Shown here: positions 18,108 to 28,929 of the stretch, piece by piece | How the letters are laid out: each line of letters starts with the position of its first letter | Position numbering within the stretch: the stretch's first letter is position 1 | Origin: Pedobacter sp. B4-66 | GTDB taxonomy: Bacteria; Bacteroidota; Bacteroidia; Sphingobacteriales; Sphingobacteriaceae | Length of the DNA stretch: 64,000 bases | NCBI RefSeq assembly: GCF_018492665.1 | Contig: NZ_JAFVME010000003.1 | Span: 496,001 to 560,000 of the forward strand | Direction of reading: 5' to 3' | Program-made: the position numbers and the translations under genes | The notes under the pieces: generated by a model | Databases searched by the model: none | Seen by the model: only the letters and a program-made list of their open reading frames with translations | What the model was told of the DNA's origin: nothing

Positions 18108-18270
18108 AAGGTAATGCTAAAGACGACTATATTCTAGGTTGCATTTCGAACCTAATTTTCGTTCAACACTAAAACTATAAGGTTTTAGGTAAATAGCAAT
18201 TCCTATTTAATTAGAGCATCAACTGGATTCTAGTGATTAGAATAATCCAATGTAAGAAAAATATTTTAAA

Positions 18271-18311
18271 TAAAAAAGCAGCAATAGATGACGCATATCA
18301 CCACTGCTGCT
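18271..18311 (-). terminator. Intrinsic terminator of the RRM protein gene
   Basis: Arms AGCAGCA (18277-18283) and TGCTGCT (18305-18311) are followed on the minus strand by T6 and then ATTT. It lies 50 bases after the RRM gene stop. Confidence 0.7.
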
Positions 18312-18361
18312 CTAGTATATTAAAATAGAATCAGTAACTAATTTTAATAAGAAAAAGCTAA

Positions 18362-18667
18362 TTAATAGCTTTTTTCTGTACGGTTGTTGCGTTTAAAGCC
18401 ACCACCACCAGCACCACCGGTGTTTGGTTTTTCTTGTGCTTCAGCAACTTTAATACGGTTACCATTATAATCGCCGCCATTCATGCGTTTGATTGCTTCT
18501 TTTGCCTCTTCTTCTACTGGCATTTCCACAAAACCAAACCCACGACTCTGACCAGTTTCGCGATCTTTGATAATCCTTAGTGATTTTACTTGACCGAAAT
18601 CACCAAATACGGCTGTTAATTCATCTTCCCCTACTTCTAAAGGAAGGCCTGTAATAAATATCTTCAT
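18362..18667 (-). CDS. RRM-domain RNA-binding protein
   Basis: A 101-residue cytoplasmic protein made of a single RNA recognition motif. RNP2 is IFITGL (residues 3-8) and RNP1 is RGFGFVEM (42-49). After the RRM comes a short glycine-rich tail (GGAGGGG) with basic residues. Such small RRM proteins are common in Bacteroidota and cyanobacteria and are thought to bind single-stranded RNA; in Bacteroides they act as global post-transcriptional regulators. It has a strong own promoter and terminator, so it is monocistronic. Confidence 0.92.
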   Translation of the reverse strand: MKIFITGLPLEVGEDELTAVFGDFGQVKSLRIIKDRETGQSRGFGFVEMPVEEEAKEAIKRMNGGDYNGNRIKVAEAQEKPNTGGAGGGGFKRNNRTEKSY

Positions 18668-18686
18668 TAATTTCTAAAAATTTGCA

Positions 18687-18717
18687 CAAAGTTAAGCATT
18701 TTTCGCTTAAATTCCAA
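18687..18717 (-). promoter_or_regulatory. Promoter of the RRM protein gene
   Basis: On the minus strand, TTG (18717-18715), 20 bases, then TAACTTTG (18694-18687), an exact TAnnTTTG match. The expected start site is about 13 bases before the ATG at 18667. Confidence 0.7.
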
Positions 18718-18841
18718 TGCTAGTGTCAGTTATAAGTATAATTATCTAATAAATCTCATAACAGGCAAAAGAAAATTTTGTTTTAGAAATCGTTTAAATA
18801 CTGTTCTTTTTTGTTAAAAAATTATATTAAACTGAGCCAAA

Positions 18842-19693
18842 CTAGGCTAATTTAGCTTTAAACAGCGATATGGTTCTTTTCCAGGCTAATTTCGCCGCCG
18901 TCTCATTGTACCTTGTCGGCGAAGTGTCATTATTAAACGCATGATTTACGTTTTCATAAATATACACCTTGTAGTCGATATGATTTTCTTTTAAGGCCGC
19001 CTCATATGCCGGAATTCCTGCATTGATACGTTCGTCGAGCCCACCATACTGAAGCATTATACTCGCTTTTATTTTAGGAACATCTTCTGTAGCGGGTTGA
19101 GCTCCGTAATAAGCAACAGCCGCCAATAATTTAGGATCGTTTACTGCAAGTTTATTTGCCATAGCCCCACCCCAACAAAAGCCAACGCATCCCGTTTTCC
19201 CATTTCCATCTTTTCTATTCCTCAAATACTCTAATCCCTTTAAGTAATTTTGCAGATTCTTTACAGGATCTAGTTTCCCAATCAACTCTCTTCCCTTGTC
19301 TTCATCAGACGGTGTTCCTCCAAATGGCGATAGTGCATCAACCCCTAATGCAATAAACCCCTCGGCCGCTACTCTTTTGGTCACATCAATAATATGAGGG
19401 TTTAATCCTCTGTTTTCGTGAATAACAAGTACACAGCCGAGGTTCTTTTTATCTTTAGGTTTGGCCAGTACTGCTTTTACATCCCCATCAGCTCCGGGAT
19501 AAGTAATGTGTTCCGTGACGACATTATCGTCGTTAAAGCTGGATGCTGATGCATAATTATTTTCCAACAAAGGCAATACGGTTAATGCTAAGGCTGTACT
19601 GCCTGTAATTATAGCCAGCTTCCTCATGAATTCCTTCCTATTTAGCTTACTGTGAGTGTATTCATCATAGAGATTGATGATTTTCTGATCCAT
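18842..19693 (-). CDS. Dienelactone hydrolase family protein, exported
   Basis: An alpha/beta hydrolase with the Cys-Asp-His triad of dienelactone hydrolases. Cys is in GFCWGG, Asp in YGGLDERI and His in ENVNHAF. The frame extends to 19747, but the Met at 19693 (MDQKIINLYDEY) is preferred; it gives 283 residues. A segment NRKEFMRKLAIITGSTALAL follows about 20 residues in. It resembles a Tat leader but has Arg-Lys instead of Arg-Arg, so the export route is uncertain. The substrate is unknown, since many family members are general esterases. It stands alone, with an apparent small RNA upstream on the other strand. Confidence 0.88.
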   Translation of the reverse strand: MDQKIINLYDEYTHSKLNRKEFMRKLAIITGSTALALTVLPLLENNYASASSFNDDNVVTEHITYPGADGDVKAVLAKPKDKKNLGCVLVIHENRGLNPHIIDVTKRVAAEGFIALGVDALSPFGGTPSDEDKGRELIGKLDPVKNLQNYLKGLEYLRNRKDGNGKTGCVGFCWGGAMANKLAVNDPKLLAAVAYYGAQPATEDVPKIKASIMLQYGGLDERINAGIPAYEAALKENHIDYKVYIYENVNHAFNNDTSPTRYNETAAKLAWKRTISLFKAKLA

Positions 19694-19881
19694 AGGTAAA
19701 TAATTAAAGTATGAACAATATATACTAATATAATGCTTTCTGACCATTATTTATGGTTTTTATCAATTACGTTACAAGAGAAAACGTTATTGAATAATGG
19801 AGATTTGTCATGAAATTGTTTTAATTTTTTTCGTTGAAAACAAATTGACAACATCCCTCGTTATGTGTGTAGTTTGTTTGG

Positions 19882-19953
19882 TTTAGGTTGGTCTGTGGTG
19901 GACCAACCATCTAATAACAGGGATAATCGCCAGATTCATCCCTGTTTCTTTTT
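19882..19953 (+). ncRNA. Candidate small RNA with two hairpins and its own terminator
   Basis: Hairpin 1 is perfect: GGTTGGTC (19886-19893), 7-base loop, GACCAACC (19901-19908). Hairpin 2 pairs CAGGGAT (19918-19924) plus AATC with GATT plus ATCCCTG (938-944 of that block), one bulged C and a GCCA loop, followed directly by TTTCTTTTT. That is a strong terminator, yet no plus-strand gene ends upstream; the neighbour is on the other strand. A weak promoter-like match (TTG at 19845, 21 bases, GTAGTTTG at 19869-19876) would start transcription near 19882. Both features together suggest an independent transcript of about 70 bases. It matches no RNA family I know. Confidence 0.5.
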
Positions 19954-20283
19954 ACTCCTTTTCATGCTGTTTATGAAATGCTACAATTTAATAATTGAGA
20001 GCTCTACCCCTTGTTTTTAATTCTATTTTCACCGTAGTAGCAATGTAATACTCAGCTGGAAGACATTTAAAAAATATGTTACAAAAACTCATGGTCCGAA
20101 AAAAAGAGTTTCATTTGACTAAATTACTATTGAAGTCAGAGTGTAGGATTATAAAAATCATTATCTTTGGCGGGCAAAATCAATTTTATTCTTGCTAATT
20201 CGATGCTCTCCGAATTAAAATTATAAGAAAATTGTAATTTTTGTTTTAAAAATTAATATATTCAAACTTGGTTGACTTCAAGT

Positions 20284-20314
20284 TTTGTTTTCTGTTTTTA
20301 TGATCTTAGATTTG
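20284..20314 (+). promoter_or_regulatory. Promoter of the ceramide operon
   Basis: TTTG (20284-20287), 19 bases, TAGATTTG (20307-20314): both boxes and the spacing match the Bacteroidota consensus exactly. Predicted transcription start is near 20321, giving a leader of about 130 bases before the spt ATG. Confidence 0.7.
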
Positions 20315-20438
20315 AGCAGTTTTTTAAATTGGCATAGATGTTGATTTTTTAAACCAATTACAAAAGGGGATTATACAGATAAGGAATCATTTCTTGAAAC
20401 TTAAACCGACATCAACAATAACCAACCCTGTAATCTAA

Positions 20439-22770
<2,332 letters not shown>

Positions 22771-22774
<4 letters not shown>

Positions 22775-23760
22775 GTAAAAGGGTATTAATAACCGGTGCT
22801 ACAGGTTTTGTAGGATATCACCTTATTGAAAAAGCCCTAAGAGCCGGCCTGGAGGTTTATGCCGCTGTTCGTAAAACCAGCAACAAGAGTCACCTAAGCG
22901 AATTCGACATCAAGTACATTGATTTAGATTATAGTTCTGTAGATGCTTTAAGAACTCAGCTTGAAAAGCATCAGTTTAGTTACATCATTCATGCTGCAGG
23001 TATTACTAAAGCTAAAACCAAAGCCGAGTACAATAGGATCAATGCAGAATATTCTGAAAATCTTGCTGTTGCAACAATTACAGCCAGCATTAGGCTTGAA
23101 AAATTTGTTTTCGTAAGTAGTTTGGCCGCTTTAGGTCCCTTAACTGATCTGAGTAAGGAGATTAAAGAGGACACTCCTGGACATCCGGTAACTAATTATG
23201 GCGCGAGTAAATTGCTTGCTGAAAAATATCTAAATGAAATTCCGGGTTTACCTTTGATTACCATTCGTCCTACAGCGGTGTACGGTCCGAGAGAGAAGGA
23301 TATATTTATTTTGTTCAAGAGCATAAGCAGAGGTTTAGAGCCTCATATTGGTAGCTTTAAACAGCAGCTAAGCTTTATTTATGTAAAGGACTTGGCTGAT
23401 GTTATCGTGAACTCACTATTTGTTAAAATTAATGGAACGCAATACAACATTTCTGATGGCAATGTGTACGACCGCTATGCGCTTGCGAAGCTTGTAAAAA
23501 AGGCTTTAAAGAAAAAAACTTTTAAGTTCCATTTGCCAGTGCCCGTTGTTGGTGCTATGGCTTCAGTTATGGATTTCATTTACAAAAACCGTAAAGATAC
23601 ACCTACCCTAAATAAAGAAAAGATGGCAGAACTTACTGCTATTAACTGGGCTTGCAATATTGACCAGGCAAAGCTAGATTTGGGTTATTCGCCCAAATTT
23701 GACCTGGAAAAAGGACTAATTGATACCGTTAAGTGGTATAAAGACAATAACTGGCTGTAG
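22771..23760 (+). CDS. NAD(P)-dependent reductase, probable ceramide reductase CerR
   Basis: An extended short-chain dehydrogenase of 329 residues. The Rossmann motif is GATGFVG (residues 9-15), the catalytic pair is Tyr143 and Lys147 in TNYGASKLL, and the serine is in FVSSLAALG. In the Caulobacter pathway, CerR reduces the 3-keto group after acylation. The position as third gene, with a 4-base overlap to the acyltransferase, supports that assignment over a sugar-nucleotide epimerase, which the fold alone would also allow. A hairpin overlaps the stop codon. Confidence 0.78.
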
Positions 23761-23770
23761 GCCGGTTATT
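23746..23770. terminator. Hairpin shared by the cerR and xseB stops
   Basis: AATAACTGGC (23746-23755) pairs with GCCGGTTATT (23761-23770), nine Watson-Crick pairs and one G-T, with a 5-base loop. It covers the stop codons of both convergent genes. There is no strong T-run, so termination strength is uncertain. Confidence 0.5.
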
Positions 23771-23966
23771 GGTTCTCCATTTGTTTAATAATCTTGTTTA
23801 CTTCTGTTTCTGTTGCACGAAGTTTGGTTTGACAAAATTCGATTAGTTCTGATGCACGCTTAACTTTTTCGGCAAGTACATCTACTGAAACAGATTCATT
23901 TTCAATTTCCTGCGCTATCTCTGTTAGCTCCTTATAGGCAGCCTCATATGTTAAATTCGTTCCCAT
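23766..23966 (-). CDS. xseB: Exodeoxyribonuclease VII small subunit
   Basis: A 66-residue helical protein with the XseB pattern (YKELTEIAQEIENESVSVDVLAEKVKRASELIEFCQTKL, split here only for description; it forms a coiled-coil hairpin). It binds several copies to each XseA to form the nuclease that degrades single-stranded DNA in both directions. The start overlaps the xseA end by 23 bases, so the subunits are translationally coupled. Length is typical. Confidence 0.92.
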   Translation of the reverse strand: MGTNLTYEAAYKELTEIAQEIENESVSVDVLAEKVKRASELIEFCQTKLRATETEVNKIIKQMENQ

Positions 23967-25335
23967 TGTATGTGTATTTAGATATTACTGTTGTTTTTAT
24001 TTCCGCGTCGGCTAGCCTGACTGTTAATTCCTGACCTGCCTTTACATGATCGGCATTGTTTACAATCTTTCCGTCTATTTTTATTATTGCAAAGCCTTTA
24101 TTGAGTATACTTTGCGGACTCATCAATTTAACCAACGACTGAAAGTGACCGATATAGCCTCTTTTATTGGCAAAATACATTCTGCTATACGATTGCAGGT
24201 TGCTATTTAGGTTACTTAGGTCCTTACGCCTGTTTGAGATAATTATTTTAGGGTTGGTAAGTATTAGCCCCGACAGGTTTAAAATACTTCTGTGATGCTC
24301 GTGCAACAGGTTTCTTGTGGTATTTATAGTAATCTGATTAAGATGATTAAGCCTGTCTTTATGGTGATTGATCATTTGATAGGTTTTAATCAGCATCATT
24401 TTTTGAATGCTCAAAACCGATTCTTCAAAGGCTCTATTGTGCGCTATAATTAGTTCAGCTGCTTTAGTTGGCGTTTTAGTAGAAGTGTGTGCCATCAAGT
24501 CGGCTATGGTTTCATTCTTTTGATGTCCTATTCCCGTAATTACAGGGATAGGAAATTTAGCGATGGCCCTGCTAAGGTCATAATTATCAAATATCAGGAA
24601 ATCGATTTGCGAGCCACCCCCTCTTATGATAACAACCGCATCGTATGGCTTGGCAGACTGATATACTTCGATGATCTTATTGAGGATCTGTTTTGCATTA
24701 ACATCGCCTTGCACCAAGGTAAAATAGTTATCAATCTGGAATTTGTAGCCGAATGAATTGTTTTCAAGTGTATGCATAAAATCCGTATATCCTGCAGAAG
24801 TATCTGAGGATATGATCGCAATATGCTGCAGCACTTTATTTAACTGTAAGTTACTGTTTTTGGTGAAGTACTGCTCGCCCCTTTTTTGTATGAATTCAGG
24901 GTTTTCTCTTACTAATTTTTCAAGTGTTTCTTTTCGCTGTTGTTCAAATAATCCGAGTGTAAAGTTGGTGTCTATATCTATCAGATTTAACTGAAGGCCA
25001 AAAGCAGGATTATATTGAACTGATACTTGTACCAATACATTGATATCATTTTTAAACTTTTGTCCGGTAGCTTGCTCAAAGTTGGCAATGTTTACTGAGG
25101 CATTCCCCCATGCCCTTCCTGCAATCTTTGCAAGTATTTTATTAGATGATTTTTCTTTCTCTACAAGTTCAAAATAATGATAATTGCTTTGTGGTTTGTA
25201 GGTATAGTTGGTTACATCGGCAATTACCCAAAAGGTCTTTTGTCCGAATACCCCATCCATCGCCTGCTGGATTTGACCGGTAAGCTCTGAGAGTTTGATG
25301 GAAGAAGGATTAGATGGATACAAGGGAACTTCCAT
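23944..25335 (-). CDS. xseA: Exodeoxyribonuclease VII large subunit
   Basis: The catalytic subunit of exonuclease VII, 463 residues. An N-terminal OB-fold (about 10-110, with FWVIADVTNY) binds single-stranded DNA. The catalytic domain has VVIIRGGGSQIDFLIFDNYDLSRAIAKF in two parts, the GGG(S)xxD motif and the IxxFPIPVITGIGHQ block. A long coiled-coil and a C-terminal strand (KGFAIIKIDGKIV) follow. It acts in the cytoplasm in repair and in trimming long single strands. It overlaps ldcA upstream by 26 bases and xseB downstream by 23 bases. Confidence 0.96.
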   Translation of the reverse strand: MEVPLYPSNPSSIKLSELTGQIQQAMDGVFGQKTFWVIADVTNYTYKPQSNYHYFELVEKEKSSNKILAKIAGRAWGNASVNIANFEQATGQKFKNDINVLVQVSVQYNPAFGLQLNLIDIDTNFTLGLFEQQRKETLEKLVRENPEFIQKRGEQYFTKNSNLQLNKVLQHIAIISSDTSAGYTDFMHTLENNSFGYKFQIDNYFTLVQGDVNAKQILNKIIEVYQSAKPYDAVVIIRGGGSQIDFLIFDNYDLSRAIAKFPIPVITGIGHQKNETIADLMAHTSTKTPTKAAELIIAHNRAFEESVLSIQKMMLIKTYQMINHHKDRLNHLNQITINTTRNLLHEHHRSILNLSGLILTNPKIIISNRRKDLSNLNSNLQSYSRMYFANKRGYIGHFQSLVKLMSPQSILNKGFAIIKIDGKIVNNADHVKAGQELTVRLADAEIKTTVISKYTYNGNEFNI

Positions 25336-26350
25336 TATTATCTACATTAAGGATATGCTTAGCGCCGCATTTTAGTGCAAAGTTATTAATTTGATGCCCC
25401 ACAGGGAAATCAAAACATACAGGATAATCATACTCCTTTATTTTTTCTATTACAATTTCGTAAACTGTTTTACCAAATTCTTCACCTGGAGTTTCTTCTT
25501 CCAAGCTAAAACCTCCTATTATTAGTCCCTTTAATTTGTCTAGCTTACCACTACGTTTAAGATTCCAAAACATCCTGTCGATACGGTAAAGTTCTTCGTG
25601 TGTATCTTCTAGAAATAAGATTGCATCATCTGTTTTTAGGTCGGAGCCACTTCCTGCAAGAGTTTCAATAATACTGAGGTTTCCTCCTACCAATATCCCT
25701 TCGGCTCTACCTGGTTGATTATAACTTACAGGTGGAGCGCTATATTTTACATCCTGTCCTGTTAATACTTGCCTTATGGAAAGTAGGGTTTCTATTTGCA
25801 TTGGTTTAGCCAAAGCCCAGTCGCTCGGAAAACTGTTGCACATTTTAGAATGGATACTTGCAATGTTGTAATTACTATTTATGTGTGCATGAAGAACGGT
25901 GATATCACTAAATCCTATAATCCATTTTGGATTTGCTTTGAACTTGTCAAAATTCAGTTTATCAATTATTCGCACTACTCCGTAGCCACCTCTGGCACAC
26001 ATAATTGCTTTAATATTCGGATCATCCAGCATCCGTTGAAAATCAGCTGTTCGTTCTTCATCTGTGCCTCCGAGTGAAAAATCCTTTGCTCCTATTGTTT
26101 TACCTATTTCCGTATTAAAACCCCAGCTCTGTATCACTTGAGTAGCTGGCTGAATGTCTAACAATGAGATATAGCTAGCGGGACTTGTTATTCCTATGGT
26201 GTCGCCGCGCTTAAGGTATGGTGGTATTTTTGATTTGGCCAACTCAGCAGTAAAACTACCATTCTTCCCCTTGGAGTTACTCCATACCTTTGATGTTGAA
26301 GCAGATACTCCAGCTGTAACAAGAAAGGACAGGAAATGTTTACGGTTCAT
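25310..26350 (-). CDS. LD-carboxypeptidase, peptidase family S66
   Basis: A serine peptidase that removes the terminal D-Ala from murein tetrapeptides during peptidoglycan recycling. The Ser-Glu-His triad is visible: Ser148 in GFSDITVL, Glu248 in FLEDTHEEL and His319 in FPVGHQ. The leader (MNRKHFLSFLVTAGVSASTS) looks like a signal or weak Tat-type peptide, which would place it in the periplasm rather than the cytoplasm like E. coli LdcA. It heads an overlapping operon with xseA and xseB. Family members also cleave microcin C, so a self-immunity role is a lesser alternative. Confidence 0.9.
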   Translation of the reverse strand: MNRKHFLSFLVTAGVSASTSKVWSNSKGKNGSFTAELAKSKIPPYLKRGDTIGITSPASYISLLDIQPATQVIQSWGFNTEIGKTIGAKDFSLGGTDEERTADFQRMLDDPNIKAIMCARGGYGVVRIIDKLNFDKFKANPKWIIGFSDITVLHAHINSNYNIASIHSKMCNSFPSDWALAKPMQIETLLSIRQVLTGQDVKYSAPPVSYNQPGRAEGILVGGNLSIIETLAGSGSDLKTDDAILFLEDTHEELYRIDRMFWNLKRSGKLDKLKGLIIGGFSLEEETPGEEFGKTVYEIVIEKIKEYDYPVCFDFPVGHQINNFALKCGAKHILNVDNNGSSLVSI

Positions 26351-26412
26351 TTAGGATAGCTTTTTCTATGTACAATTATAAGGCTAATTGCTGAAATCTT
26401 TAGGTATTCCTC

Positions 26413-26425
26413 GCAATCGTTTTCG
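26413..26425. promoter_or_regulatory. LacI-type operator-like site, copy 1
   Basis: GCAATCGTTTTCG, with the AAnCGnTT core of LacI-family operators. It lies 97 bases before the first gene of the oxidative sugar locus. See the two related sites at 35970 and 38930. Confidence 0.45.
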
Positions 26426-26462
26426 TAATATTTCAATACCAAAATGCATTTTTCTGGGGAGA

Positions 26463-26492
26463 TTGTATTTCAAGAGCGGTATATTAGTTTAC
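26463..26492 (+). promoter_or_regulatory. Possible promoter of the DUF6807 operon
   Basis: TTG (26463-26465), 19 bases, TAGTTTAC (26485-26492; 6 of 8 to TAnnTTTG). The spacing is right, but the -7 match is weak. The operator-like site lies about 40 bases upstream of it. Confidence 0.35.
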
Positions 26493-26521
26493 CAAATATG
26501 TTTTACCCCTATACAACCTGA

Positions 26522-27535
26522 ATGAAAAAATATCTGATTATTGCCTGTTGTTGCTTTAGCTTAAGTGCCAATGCACAAACTAAAAAAGTGGCTTTTGTAA
26601 GAAATGATCAGGAGCGTAAAGTCGATGTATTAATTGACGGCAGACCATTTACCAGCTTTATTTACCCTGCTGACATGGAAAAACCTGTGCTCTATCCAAT
26701 ACTTGCTGCTGATGGTGCAATTGTAACCAGAGGTTTCCCTCTGAATAAACGAGAAGGTGAAAGGGTAGATCACCCTCATCATGTTGGCTTATGGTTTAAC
26801 TACGAAAGTGTTAATGGACTTGATTTCTGGAATAATTCGTTCGCTATCCCTGCCGATAAAAAGGCAAAATACGGATGGATAAGAAATGTAAAGGTAGAAA
26901 AGATTGAAAATGGCAAACTAAGTTATAGTGCTAATTGGGAAAATCAAGCTAAAGATGTGTTACTGAAAGAGCAAACTACATTTGTTTTTTCGGGCACTGA
27001 TAATGAAAGAATTATTGACAGAATAACAACCTTAACTGCCCAAAAAGAAACTGTAAGTTTTAAAGATGTTAAAGATGGAATGCTTGGCATCAGGGTTACC
27101 AAAGAGTTGGAATTTCCTTCAGATAAGGTTGAAGAGTTTACTGATAGCCAAGGTAATGTAACAAAGGTTTCAGCATCAGGTAATGGAGCCAACGGAACTT
27201 ATTTAACAAGTGCAGGCAAAAAGGGTAACGACGCATGGGGTACCCGAGGTAATTGGTGTGTGCTGTATGGAGTTAAAGAAACTAAACCACTTTCGATTGC
27301 CATAATTGATCATCCGAAAAACCCCGGCTACCCTACTTACTGGCATGCCCGTGATTATGGCTTGTTTGCTGCAAATCCACTTGGACAGGCTATATTTAGC
27401 GAGGGAAAGGAAACTTTAAATTTTAGCTTAAAACCTGGAGCGTCAGTCACCTTCCGTTACAGAATTATTGTTACCTCAGGCACTGAGGTTTCTTTGGAAT
27501 CGCTGAACAAGCAAGCTGCTAATTTTGGAAAATAA
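26522..27535 (+). CDS. Exported DUF6807 (PmoA-like) family protein
   Basis: A 337-residue exported protein with a signal peptide (MKKYLIIACCCFSLSANAQ). It belongs to the family often labelled PmoA or DUF6807, recognisable from DHPHHVGLWFNYESVNG and the late AIIDHPKNPGYPTYWHARDYG. The function is unknown; despite the label there is no link to particulate methane monooxygenase. In Bacteroidota it commonly sits beside DUF1080 and Gfo/Idh/MocA genes, as here. It overlaps the raw frame of the next gene by 11 bases, though the likely start of that gene is 31 bases after this stop. It is the first gene of a three-gene operon. Confidence 0.8.
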   Translation: MKKYLIIACCCFSLSANAQTKKVAFVRNDQERKVDVLIDGRPFTSFIYPADMEKPVLYPILAADGAIVTRGFPLNKREGERVDHPHHVGLWFNYESVNGLDFWNNSFAIPADKKAKYGWIRNVKVEKIENGKLSYSANWENQAKDVLLKEQTTFVFSGTDNERIIDRITTLTAQKETVSFKDVKDGMLGIRVTKELEFPSDKVEEFTDSQGNVTKVSASGNGANGTYLTSAGKKGNDAWGTRGNWCVLYGVKETKPLSIAIIDHPKNPGYPTYWHARDYGLFAANPLGQAIFSEGKETLNFSLKPGASVTFRYRIIVTSGTEVSLESLNKQAANFGK

Positions 27536-27566
27536 ACTTGAACATAGACTAAAACAAAATACACTA

Positions 27567-28919
27567 ATGAAAAAAACAAAGTTACTGATTGTTGCTGCCC
27601 TAATGTTTGGAACCACTCCGTTTACATTACAGGCTCAAACAGGAAAATGGCAAAGTCTTTTTAATGGAAAAGATTTAAAGGGATGGAAACAGTTAAATGG
27701 TAAAGCTAAATATGAAGTGATTAACGGTGAAATTGTAGGTACTACAGTTACAAATACTCCTAACTCTTTTTTAGTAACCGAGAAAAATTACGGTGATTTT
27801 ATACTTGAAGTAGATTTATTGGTTGATAATACTATGAATTCGGGTATTCAGATAAGAAGTGAAAGCAAAGCAGATCATGAAAATGGTAGAGTTTTTGGCT
27901 ATCAGGCAGAGGTTGATCCATCCGAAAGAAGGTGGAGCGGTGGCCTGTACGATGAGGATCGTCGCGGATGGTTGTATCCTTTAGATATTAATCCTAAAGG
28001 TCAAGCCGCATTTAAAAAGGAACAATGGAATAAATACCATATTGAATGTATTGGAAATTCAATAAGAATTTGGGTTAATGGTATCCCTACAGTTAATGTT
28101 GTAGATGACGCGACTCCATCAGGCTTTATTGCTTTGCAGGTGCATAGTGATGAAACTGCAGGCAAAAAGATTCGCTGGCGCAACATACGTATTCAGACAG
28201 AAAACCTTAAGCCTTCTAAACCAGATAATATCTACGTAGTAAATATGATTCCTAACGACCTATCTAAACAAGAGAAAGCAGAAGGTTTTTCTTTGCTATG
28301 GGATGGAAAAACTACCAACGGTTGGGTTGGCGCTTATAAAACAAAATTCCCCGAAAAAGGATGGGAAATTAAAGATGGCGTGCTTAGTGTAGTAAAATCT
28401 AACGGCGCTGAATCTACCAATGGTGGTGATATTGTTACCGTTAAAGAATACGGGGCTTTTGAAATGAAGTTTGATTTTAAACTTACTGAAGGCGCCAACA
28501 GCGGTGTTAAGTTTTTTGTAACGCTTTCGGAAAAAAACAAAGGTTCTGCTATTGGTATGGAATATCAGATTCTTGATGATGAAAGACATCCTGATGCTAA
28601 ACTGGGCAAAAATGGAAACCGTACGCTTGGTTCACTTTATGACCTGATTGCAAGTAAAAAAATCCCTCATGCCCAAAAAAGAATTGGCGAATGGAACAAG
28701 GGCTTAATAAGGGTATTTCCAAATAACAAAATTGAATATTGGTTAAACGGCTTCAAAATAGTAGAGTTTACCAGAGGAACTAAAGAATTTTTAGACCTTG
28801 TTGCAGGCAGTAAATATAAAGACTGGAAAGATTTCGGTATGGCGCCCAAAGGCCACATCCTGCTTCAGGACCATGGAGATAATGTTTCATTTAGAAGTAT
28901 AAAACTAAAACAACTTTAA
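27567..28919 (+). CDS. Two-domain DUF1080 protein, 3-keto-glycoside hydrolase family
   Basis: An exported 450-residue protein with two tandem LamG-like DUF1080 domains. They begin at WQSLFNGKDLKGWKQ and SLLWDGKTTNGWVGAYK, the family opening, and repeat the NSG(I/V) block (MNSGIQIRSE and GANSGVKFF). DUF1080 proteins of Bacteroides hydrolyse 3-keto-glycosides. The frame runs back to 27525, but the Met at 27567 starts a clean signal peptide (MKKTKLLIVAALMFG). The next gene encodes an oxidoreductase that could make or reduce the 3-keto sugar. A tandem pair may bind two sites on one substrate or include one inactive copy. Confidence 0.87.
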   Translation: MKKTKLLIVAALMFGTTPFTLQAQTGKWQSLFNGKDLKGWKQLNGKAKYEVINGEIVGTTVTNTPNSFLVTEKNYGDFILEVDLLVDNTMNSGIQIRSESKADHENGRVFGYQAEVDPSERRWSGGLYDEDRRGWLYPLDINPKGQAAFKKEQWNKYHIECIGNSIRIWVNGIPTVNVVDDATPSGFIALQVHSDETAGKKIRWRNIRIQTENLKPSKPDNIYVVNMIPNDLSKQEKAEGFSLLWDGKTTNGWVGAYKTKFPEKGWEIKDGVLSVVKSNGAESTNGGDIVTVKEYGAFEMKFDFKLTEGANSGVKFFVTLSEKNKGSAIGMEYQILDDERHPDAKLGKNGNRTLGSLYDLIASKKIPHAQKRIGEWNKGLIRVFPNNKIEYWLNGFKIVEFTRGTKEFLDLVAGSKYKDWKDFGMAPKGHILLQDHGDNVSFRSIKLKQL

Positions 28920-28929
28920 ACTTAGATCA

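Larger units (their letters stand above)
17955..18361. other. Intergenic region with GTTCG-type inverted repeat
   Basis: This 407-base gap holds an imperfect palindromic element at 18042-18107, a small hairpin at 18134-18153 (TAGGTT with AACCTA) and the terminator of the RRM gene at 18271-18311. I see no open reading frame with coding character. The promoter of the 17954 gene must lie at its left end, but no clear match stands out. Confidence 0.6.

Noticed and set aside
20162..20169. TATCTTTG, an exact -7 match, as the spt promoter
   Set aside because: No -33 TTG lies 19-21 bases upstream (nearest is 29), whereas the site at 20284-20314 has both boxes at correct spacing.
24487..24994. Plus-strand frames inside xseA
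   Set aside because: xseA is unambiguous on the other strand; these are antisense shadows with poor composition.
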